Below, piece after piece: positions 56,761 through 64,000 of a stretch of 64,000 nucleotides of DNA. This DNA is from Psoroptes ovis (Eukaryota; Arthropoda; Arachnida; Sarcoptiformes; Psoroptidae). Under the pieces are notes generated by a model. It was not told the DNA's origin and searched no databases. It was given only the letters and a program-made list of their open reading frames with translations. Position 1 is the first letter of the stretch. Each line of letters starts with the position of its first letter. Location: the NCBI GenBank assembly GCA_002943765.1, contig PQWQ01000034.1, forward strand, positions 62,001 to 126,000. Reading direction: 5' to 3'. Both the position numbers and the translations under genes were made by a program.

Positions 56761-56802
56761 CCCAACTGACCCCCCTCATGTCAATTGGGAGGGGGTAGTT
56801 TC

Positions 56803-56890
56803 CGGGTCGAAAATGACCCCGAAGGGATCGAAATTTCGATCCAATCAGGGATCAAAATTTGATCCCTTCGGGGCCAGGTTTCGACCCGGG
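56803..56890. repeat. GC-rich self-complementary block (copy 2)
   Basis: GGGTCGAAAATGACCCCGAA and the closing CCTTCGGGGCCAGGTTTCGA belong to the spacer copy. It differs from copies 1 and 3 at several positions but keeps the hairpin pairing (GATCGAAATTTCGATC, GGATCAAAATTTGATCC). Confidence 0.75.
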
Positions 56891-56914
56891 TGCATTGCAT
56901 AGTGTAATTTAAAA

Positions 56915-56993
56915 TACTTACCTCATTATACTTACCTGATAAGATTCACCCTGATATACTTACCAAACTATACTTACCCTTTTTTACTTACCT
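56915..56993 (-). repeat. Degenerate donor array in spacer copy
   Basis: TACTTACCTCATTATACTTA and following bases hold five to six motifs that read GGTAAGTA on the minus strand, with looser spacing than in the arms. The exon-like frame beyond it (to about 57,100) has decayed but keeps GATGGTGCGAA before the first donor. Confidence 0.7.
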
Positions 56994-58083
56994 ATTCGCA
57001 CCATCCTTCGCTACCACCGCCGTAAACTAACTCGTCGCCACCATCCTCGGCCCCACGTAGCTAGGCTCCATCATATTTGAAACCATCCCTAGAAATATAA
57101 AAATAAAAGAATATAATAAGATTCGGATGGATTATAACTTACAATAATGACAACTAAAAAAATCAAGGAAAATGAAAAGATTGGACAAGTCATTTAAAAA
57201 AATTGAAAGGTCAAAGGGGATAATTAACAATAATGATTATAATGTAAAATTAATACTCATGCGAGTAATGTCGACAATACTCATATGTCGCAAAACTATG
57301 AACTGATATTTATGAAAACTATTTCATAAGGAATTACCTCGTCATGGACTTGGTGAATAATGAGTGTTAATTTATTACAAAAATGCTTGACTATGCTAAC
57401 TAAACTAATGATAATAAATAAATTGATGCAAATACAATTCACAATCATTATAATGGGGTTAATGATAAGGATAAATGTGGACACGCAGATCTAGTTCAAA
57501 TGGCAAGGGTCTTCCTTGTCACAATTATACGCGTGGTTGTTTTTACAGCCTGATAACAATGAACAAATTTCATACGTTTGCTAATTAATAAATGTAAACA
57601 ATACAAGGATTTAGGAGTCTTCATAAACATTCTTAAACCAGTGATTCCCAAGGTGTGGGCTAGGGATAATAGAATTGTATAACTGTGTTTACAGCTAAAA
57701 TCTTTACCTTGGAAAAGAAATTCTGAGAAAAAGCAGCATGGAATTGACCTATGGGAACAATACCTTCCATCCATCCATCCATCAGCAATTACAATAATGA
57801 TGAGACCTGATCAAAAAGAATGATGAAAATATCAATAAGAATCGTTATAATGTTGATTGATTTCACAAAGCATCACAAATGATTGACTATGCTTACCATT
57901 GCTCGAAATTATTTGATGTTGCCACGCTGCCAGCCAAATCGAAAATAAAAAATCCACTTCAAGACAAATGCTTATTTAAATAGGCAATAAAATTTTTGAC
58001 AATTCATTTTCAAATCAAATTGACATCTAATTGTCACTCATTTGATTGAGGGTCTATCCATATAATACGTTATGACTGTGTTG

Positions 58084-58098
58084 TCAATAGATGTCGCT
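58084..58098 (+). promoter_or_regulatory. Weak CTCF-like 15-mer in spacer copy
   Basis: TCAATAGATGTCGCT matches 12 of 15 positions. No gene start is near it, so it weakens rather than supports a promoter-specific role. Confidence 0.2.
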
Positions 58099-58741
58099 AA
58101 CACTATTTTCATTTCAAGTCTTTGAAAATGAAATCATGATTCTTGTCGAATCATTCTTAGATTCAATTTGATTAGATGAAAAATGCCAAATTACATCCAT
58201 GATTTAAACTGTTTCAAAAATTCAAAAATTAAGATACAATATAACCAAATAAAATAAAGTTTGCTCACACATCTTATGATGATAATTTAATTTTTCAAGT
58301 CCCAGTCCTAGCTTCAACCAAATTAGTTGTATGTGGGGATGTTTTTACCATGTTTTGATTAAAGCCGATAAGAATTCTCCACTGAATAAATATTATGAGA
58401 TATAACATTTGCCATTTGTCAGAAAGGCTATCGTAAATTGAAAAATAGACTCTTTGATTGTTTTTTCTTTCATCATTTTTTCATTTGAAGCATTGCATTT
58501 GAAGCATTTGAAGAGAGATTTGAAAGGGAGGGAAGGCATAGGGGAGGAGGTTTGTCAAATCCTTATGCTTTTTTTATATATAAATACGCGAAAAATTCGT
58601 CCGGCCCCCCCTCTCCCTCGCGTTGCTGGGTGTTGCACTTCCCTCCCATTCCCCTCTCTTTCAATCTCCCTCCCTACTGTCCTCCCTCACACTACCCCCT
58701 CCCAACTGACCCCCCTCATTTCAGCTGGGAGGGGGTAGGTC

Positions 58742-58830
58742 CCGGGTCGAAAATGACCCCGAAGGGACCGAAATTTCGATCCATCACAGGACCAAAATTT
58801 GGTCCCTTCGGGGTCAAATTTCGACCCGGG
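58742..58830. repeat. GC-rich self-complementary block (copy 3)
   Basis: CGGGTCGAAAATGACCCCGA opens and GGGGTCAAATTTCGACCCGG closes the hairpin. It corresponds to copy 1 in inverse orientation with a few differences (GTCAAATTT against GGCCAAGTTT). Confidence 0.8.
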
Positions 58831-58853
58831 TAGAGTTGGTTAGTAGAATATAT

Positions 58854-58945
58854 TATACTTACCTTTAATACTTACCTTTATACTTACCATTTTATACTTA
58901 CCTTTCTATACTTACCCTACTATACTCACCGTATTATACTTACCA
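58854..58945 (-). repeat. Tandem array of seven 5' splice-site motifs (right copy)
   Basis: ATACTTACC repeats seven times, reading GGTAAGTAT on the minus strand, with one GGTGAGTATA variant. It is almost the exact inverse of the left array. Confidence 0.85.
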
Positions 58946-59058
58946 TTTCGCACCATCCTGGAACGTGTAGCCCAAGCCATTGCTATCGTCACCACCACCA
59001 CCGGACCCATCAGCATCGCCACCACCACCAACGAGTTTCCATGAGTTAAATGTGCCAG
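58944..59058 (-). other. Exon-like open frame in right arm
   Basis: Same 115 bases as 56154-56268, on the minus strand, with the same acceptor (TATTCTAG) and donor. The frame is intact in both arms, whereas the spacer copy has lost it. Confidence 0.4.
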
Positions 59059-59634
59059 CTAGAATACATATGAAAGGAATTAATGAAATATAGATGGATT
59101 ATTAATTAAAACAGGGACAACTAAATAAATCGAGGAAAATGAAATGATTGGACAAGTCAATCTAAAAAAATTGGAAAGGTCAAAGGGGATAATTAACAAT
59201 AATGATTATAAAGTAAAATTAATACTCATGTAAGTTACAAAAGAAGAATCTTAGAAATAATTGTGAATCGGAAAAATAAATAATAGAAGGGTGATGAAAT
59301 GACTAAAAATGGTTGAACAAAAACTAAAGAAATATCAAGGAATTTTATCAAGTCATGCAAATGATTCAAGATAAGCAAAGACCATATCAACTATGAAAGA
59401 TGTTGGCACTAAACAAAAGTTGAAATCAATTCGACTCACAAAACTAATGAAAGCAAAAAGAAAGGTTAAGAAGTATGAGTTAATTCAAAAAATAGGAATG
59501 ATCAAAGGGTGATAACAATTGAAATGGAGAATATTAAAATTTCCATTCACTGATATTGTTTAAAAAGTACCATGAATTTGAGTTACAAAACAATAAGCTG
59601 TTAACTATTTTGGGTCGTGTAGAATTATAAATAG

Positions 59635-59780
59635 GAAGATTCTAGCGAAAAATCTAAGACTGTAGTGCGTGGAAATTTTCGAAAAAATCTAAGGTTATAC
59701 ATCGATGAAATTTTTTAAAAAATCGAAAAAATCTAAGACCATACATCGAGGAAATTTTTGAAGAAATCTAAGTCTTTGGC
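59635..59780. repeat. 44-bp-type units in right arm
   Basis: Inverse of 55435-55570: AAAAATCTAAGACTGTAGTG, TCTAAGGTTATACATCGATG and TCTAAGACCATACATCGAGG. No sequence difference from the left arm was noticed by eye. Confidence 0.85.
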
Positions 59781-60726
59781 AATTTTCTGAAAATCATTTG
59801 ATTAAGTGGTGAACCAGATAAATTCAGGGTTGCGACAGACCACAATCTAATCAATAAATTGGACAATATCTAACATCTTGTTCCAATAAATATAAGGCGA
59901 TAATAAAGATCGGGATGTAAATGAAGAAAAAATGTGTTAAAACATGCTTCAAAACATCAAACAAAAACAAAGACTCACAATTTGAAGATGAAGATGTTGC
60001 CTATATGGAGAAAATATCGAAATGAAAAATTTACTCTAAGACAAATGCCTATTTAAATAGACAATAAAATTTTGAAAACTCAAAATTTATCAAAATTGTT
60101 ACTTACTCTTTATGCTAAGATTGAACACTTAATCATATATTATTAATATGAATGATAAATGTTCATCTTGAATTTGAATTAGAGATGACAATATTTATCA
60201 AAAAAGAAAGAAAACTTCTCTAATTTTCTAGATTTTTCTAAGATACATGACTGTGATGTTATTAGACTGACACATTGACTACAATTAAAATTTAACAACA
60301 CAAATTTAGTATATAAACAGCTCGAATTTTCATGGAAATTATCAATCATTTCAACATTTAACAACCATCAACATCCCTGCAAAACATGAAATAATTTAGT
60401 TGATCTTCCAATAATTATGCTGGTTGCTGATACAATTGTTGAATTCTAATGGTAAGTATATTATGTTTAATCTAAAATATTAAAATACTAATATTTATTA
60501 ATTATAACTTCAATCTAGATCATTGGGGCTATTGTTGGTGGCAAGTATAACGAAATTATCGATGTCATGTATTAGAGCTGAACGTAAAGAGACGTTATAC
60601 CAGAACCTTGTTGGACAAATGTTTGGCGACGAAATTGATATTGATACTGTCGGCTGGGAGCCAACCTTAAGTTACAATAATTAGCTAAATTCCTGAAATT
60701 TTCCTGAGACGAAATTACAAAGAATA

Positions 60727-60945
60727 TTGAAACTAAAATACACTTCTACACGATTTTTCTTGATGGTAATATTGTCACTCGCAGATTTTCAACATGACGA
60801 TCACGTTGGACGTGCACATGAATCTTCGTCAAGTTTCATGATTATCGAAAAAACCAGGACTATAATCCTTGGCAATTTGGAGAAAATTTATGGCTATACT
60901 CTTTGGCTATCAGGGGAAGAATTGAGGCTTAGGAAACCTTGGTAA
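60727..60945 (+). pseudogene. Outward frame in right arm, related to 54283-54519
   Basis: Frame starting MKLKYTSTRFFLMVILSLAD and continuing VGRAHESSSSFMIIEKTRT. It shares its first 15 or so residues and RAHE with the left-arm frame but is shifted by indels afterwards. Just upstream (60,512-60,682) another open stretch reads ERKETLYQNLVGQMFGDEID. Best read as decayed coding remains. Confidence 0.3.
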
Positions 60946-61476
60946 ATTGGTAAATAGGAGTATGGCTATGTCCTTTGGATATTGGATATGTAGTGTGACT
61001 ATAGCCTGTTGAAATTTGAATCTATTTTACAGATATAAACTTTGAAAATTTGAAAAATTTTTAATACAAGCTTTTATATATGGAGATGGATTATGACTAT
61101 AACCTTTAGGATTTGCTATAGCCCTCAAACACCTGCACATGAGGTAAAGAAAAGGTATCTAAAAATTTGTCACCATTCTGCGACAGTGATCTTTGCAACT
61201 TTTGCAAATACTATCTATGGGTTAAATAAAAACCTGAAACCATATTCTTTGTAAATGTGGGGCAGGACTAAAACTATAGTCTTTGGGAATTTGGAAAAAA
61301 ATTAGAGAAATTTAGAGATTTCAGAAATTTGGTAGCATGTCTACAAACAAATTTTGAAAATTCTCTAAAATTTCCAAAGCCTTTGATTTTTTCGATTTTT
61401 TCAAGAATTTTGTCGACTTATAGCCTTAATTATACATAATAATGGAATTCATCTGGAATATAGTGATATATATGTT
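60931..61476. repeat. Degenerate repeats flanking the inverted repeat (right)
   Basis: Short phrases such as ATGGCTATGTCCTTTGG, GACTATAACCTTTAGG, ACTATAGTCTTTGGGAATTT and CCTTTGATTTTTTCGATTTT recur at irregular intervals. The last is a recognisable 44-bp-type unit (about 61,380-61,430). It ends 40-50 bases before the GMC oxidoreductase stop. Confidence 0.5.
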
Positions 61477-63367
61477 CTATGAATGGAGATAATTATCTAA
61501 AATTATTTGTGAACATTTCTCCCCTAACATAATCGTTGCTGCAATGATATGTCCATTTGGTGTTTCAGGCATAATGGATGCATCAACAACTCGAAGATTA
61601 TCGATGCCGATCACACGAAAATCAGGATCGACGACTGCCATCGAATCATTGGCAAGTCCCATTCTGGTTGTACCAGCAAAACCATAATAACTTCGAGCTA
61701 ATTGTCGTATATGACAGCGAAGATAATTATCACATGTTGTACATTCATAAGGACAATCAGGTATGGCTGGAAATTGTCTTACACCAGGTAATGGTGAACG
61801 TTCAAGTGCTTGTACAATGAATTTAGTTGAATCAAATAGTGCTTCAAAATCTTTTTGATTGGCCAAATAATTGGGATCAATTAATGGTGCTGACAATGGA
61901 CTGCTGATATTTAATCGTACTGTTCCACGACTAATTGGTCGTGCTAACACTGGATCAATGGCTAAATAATAACCTTCATTTGCATATGGCTGCCAATATT
62001 GTCGCCATTGTTCCCTATGGGTTTACCGTCAAAAAAAAAGTCAGAAATTACTAAATTATCAACAATGAAACATCAAAAAATACAACTCACCTATTTGAAA
62101 TATATTGAGAAACAGTACCATTAAGATCATTGAAAAATTCAACCACCGAAATAATCATTGTATCAGGCCAATTAGGATTATTATTTTGTTTAGATGAATA
62201 ATATGTAACACCATCAGAATGATGTGCAAGTGGACCAGATGCATGATGAAAATATTGATACAGATTTTCCGTATCAAATCGTGGATAAACATTGATTTGC
62301 GGTGACGCGGTATCATTATCGATTTGATAATATAATGGTACAAATATTTGATCATGAAGATTATCGCCGACCGGTAAATCATGTATGATCGGTATGTTCA
62401 TTTCTCGAAGATGATTACGAGGTCCAATTCCGGAAAGCATCAATATTTGTGGTGTATTGATTGGCCCGGCAGTCAAAATTACTTCTCGATTGGCAAACAT
62501 ATGATAATGACTACCATTACGATTAAATACGACTCCAGATGCATGCGAATCATTTGTGAAAAGAATTCGTTCGACAAATGCTCGAGATATGATTGTCACA
62601 CGTTCTGTTTGATTATTCGATTCAATGTATGAATTGGCTGTTGTGGATTTAATACCAGTATGACTATCATAAAACATTTGAGCAATGGCCGTACCATTTT
62701 GTTGCCCGGAATTTAAATCAATCGTTGGATAACCAATACGATTAAGCATAGAACGTAGCCGTAATAGCACAGGATCAGGTTCATTTTCACTCGAAACCGA
62801 TACCATGCCATTAAAATTGTGATTGGATGATCCGATCATGCTTAAATCTGTATTATTTTCATATCGTAAAAAATATGGCCACACAGAATTCCATGACATA
62901 TTATGGAGACCATATTTTTGTGACCAATTATCATAATCATTCGGATTACCACGATTATAAATGCCCCATTGTGTTGTCGATGTACCACCGAGTACTTTGC
63001 CTCTTGTTATACTGAAATTAGGATATGCGAGGCCAGCATAACGTTGTCGCTGTACATGATAATTCCAATCAAATTCACCGCCAATCAAATATTGTGTATT
63101 ACCAATCATATCAGTGATCACGGATTGTGGTCCACCAGCTTCTAACATTAATATTGTTACATTAGGCAAACCATTGGATAAACGATTAGCCAAAATACAA
63201 CCAGTTGTACCTGCACCTATGATAATGAAATCAAATGTTGATCCATTCGCTGGTAATGGACCATTCACAAAATAATTATGATTTGTTTGTCGACGTAATG
63301 CATGATATGCTACTGTCAGTAGCATAATTGTTAATGATGAAGATAATGTTGTTGGTGGTGGTAACAT
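61477..63367 (-). CDS. GMC oxidoreductase (choline/glucose dehydrogenase-like)
   Basis: Exons 63367-62091 and 62014-61477 join as AG + G to give 604 residues. A hydrophobic N-terminus (LTIMLLTVAYHALRR) may be a signal peptide or anchor. The FAD-binding motif GAGTTGCILANRL is at about 51-63, followed by EAGG and the first GMC signature (RGKVLGGTSTTQWGIYNRG). GPINTPQILMLSGIG is the second signature. Members oxidise alcohols with FAD. The usual catalytic His in the C-terminal HPxGTCxMG block is replaced: the sequence reads YYGFAGTTRMG with Gly at position 537. The second active-site position keeps a His (NGHIIAA, 581). The substrate is unknown, and activity may be altered or lost. There are several NxS/T sites, as expected of a secreted glycoprotein. 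Confidence 0.9.
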
Positions 63368-63622
63368 TTTTTACGGGGCCAAATCATCAAATGAATTACA
63401 ATCGTTGAAAATCAATCAATTTATTTATTTTAAATAATTTCATAGGGTAAATGGATATATATGGGTATTTAATTATTCATCATGACAAATTATATATCAT
63501 CCAACACACACACTCACACATACACATATAATGGTTGAATAGATTGGGAATATGGGATGGGTTAATTTATTGAATTTATTGAGTTTTATTGCATTAAATT
63601 TTGATATTAAATTAATCTATAT
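63368..63622. other. Short spacer between GMC oxidoreductase and Pro-rich gene
   Basis: AT-rich, with a CACACACTCACACATACACA tract near 63,503. It must hold the GMC promoter and the 3' end of the next minus-strand gene. Confidence 0.4.
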
Positions 63623-64000
63623 CTATTGTCTATGCTGGTTTTGTTGCTGCTGCTGTTGTTGTCGACGATTATATTCAATTAATTCATCATTTTTTGCATT
63701 TGCAATCAATTTTGATTTCAATTCTCTTGTCTCATAGCTATTATCTTTACCGGCTAAACCAATCACACCGCAAGCAGCAATTTTACCTGGTCCCAGTGGT
63801 AATGAGGGAAATGCTGCGGCTGGTAGTGAACCAATGTAATTGGGTGGAGGTGGTGGAGGAAAGGGTAACGCTGCTGCTGCTGGACTTCGTCGATATGTTG
63901 GCGGCGGCGGTGGTGGCAATAATGGTGAAGGGTAAACTGGTGCAGCAGCTATAGGGACAGGTACTGGGATAGCTAATGCTGGTGCTGCTACTGGCATCAT
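63623..64000 (-). CDS. C-terminal part of a Pro/Ala-rich protein (continues beyond the window)
   Basis: A 125-codon minus-strand frame that is still open at the window edge; the Met at the very edge may be internal. It is rich in Pro and Ala (PVAAPALAIPVPVPIAAAP, LLPPPPPPTYRR, PFPPPPPPNYIG), then LPLGPGKIAACGVIGLAGKD, and ends in a charged helix-like part with a poly-Gln run (EYNRRQQQQQQQNQHRQ). The two repeats of PPPPPP followed by x-Y suggest SH3/WW-binding or cuticle-type low complexity. I do not recognise it. Confidence 0.6.
   Translation of the reverse strand: MMPVAAPALAIPVPVPIAAAPVYPSPLLPPPPPPTYRRSPAAAALPFPPPPPPNYIGSLPAAAFPSLPLGPGKIAACGVIGLAGKDNSYETRELKSKLIANAKNDELIEYNRRQQQQQQQNQHRQ

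Larger units (their letters stand above)
56650..58509. mobile_element. Third, partial copy in the spacer
   Basis: 56,650-57,270 is a direct, diverged copy of the right arm from about 58,545 to 59,230 (pyrimidine tract, GC hairpin, donor array, GGTCAAAGGGGATAATTAAC). A further match, GACAAATGCTTATTTAAATA near 57,962, corresponds to right-arm position about 60,037. The DNA in between is unrelated. So the region holds one inverted and two direct copies of one element. No gene is supported here. Confidence 0.65.
58510..60930. mobile_element. Right arm of the composite inverted repeat
   Basis: Inverse copy of 54,280-56,700. Order from the inside outward: pyrimidine tract, GC-rich hairpin, donor array and exon-like frame (both on the minus strand), AT-rich DNA, 44-bp-type units (59,635-59,780), a stretch rich in AAATGAAAAATTTACTCTAA, and an outward frame near 60,727. 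The outer boundary is blurred because the flank itself is repetitive; no clear target-site duplication was seen. Confidence 0.85.

Noticed and set aside
56163..56765. 200-codon minus-strand frame with Pro-rich sequence through the left arm
   Set aside because: It runs through the GC hairpin, the donor array and the pyrimidine tract, which explain its Pro/Ser/Tyr-rich repeats. Similar frames in the other copies follow from DNA homology, so they are not independent evidence.
58552..58833. 93-codon plus-strand frame in the right arm
   Set aside because: It is the equivalent frame across the same GC-rich block. It has no splice or start context and loses homology in the spacer copy.
1..64000. 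CRISPR arrays, operons, tRNA and rRNA genes, LTR or LINE elements
   Set aside because: No spaced direct repeats of CRISPR type, no tRNA cloverleaf, no reverse transcriptase or integrase motif was seen. The only tandem array has no spacers. A covariance-model scan would be needed to exclude small RNA genes.

Overview
The window looks like nuclear DNA of a small-genome arthropod, most likely an astigmatid mite of the dust/scab mite type. This is an inference from three things: strongly AT-rich DNA, compact genes with GT-AG introns mostly of 45-180 bases, and proteins full of Asn, Asp, Ser and His runs. The conserved genes (RpL9, ATP synthase beta, INTS9, HDAC8, FBXO47, ITFG2, a Cobl-domain protein) are metazoan single-copy types. 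I saw no prokaryotic operons, CRISPR arrays, rRNA or convincing tRNA. Exon joins were worked out by hand from reading frame, splice consensus and protein similarity; every multi-exon model listed stays in frame.

Layout. 1-6.5 kb: tail of a membrane-protein gene, an FBXO47-like gene, and a His-rich secreted protein gene. 6.5-9.5 kb: an Asn-rich secreted protein, RpL9 and a 71-aa membrane protein. 9.5-13.1 kb: a 44-bp tandem array followed by palindromic elements. 13.1-14.5 kb: an unrecognised Ser/Asp-rich gene. 14.5-20 kb: gene-poor, with more palindromes. 20-30.6 kb: dense gene block with PRA1/RABAC1-like, ATP synthase beta, ITFG2-like, an SDR, HDAC8 and a kelch protein. 30.6-49.2 kb: gene-poor DNA leading into a long Cobl-type actin nucleator gene. 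49.5-53.8 kb: three small single-pass membrane proteins around INTS9. 53.9-61.4 kb: a large composite inverted repeat. 61.5-64 kb: a GMC oxidoreductase and the end of a Pro-rich gene.

Two families of short palindromic elements fill the non-coding DNA from 3.8 to 49.5 kb. PalA (22 copies, about 125-170 bp) has ends close to CAGGGTTTCAAGTTTTAATT flanked by TA. PalB (13 copies, about 73-90 bp) has mariner-like ends close to TTAGGTTGTCCGAAAAGTT flanked by TA. Both look like non-autonomous Tc1/mariner MITEs. No copy of either was seen after 49.5 kb.

Most unusual is the composite inverted repeat. Its arms of about 2.4 kb carry an exon-like open frame followed by seven tandem 5' splice-site consensus motifs, then a GC-rich self-complementary block. 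A third, partly matching copy lies in the spacer. The 44-bp satellite unit at 9.7 kb recurs in its arms and flanks. Other leads: near-consensus CTCF-like 15-mers upstream of several housekeeping genes, a set of tiny membrane proteins with basic Ser-Lys-Arg tails, and a possible alternative N-myristoylated first exon of the Cobl-type gene.
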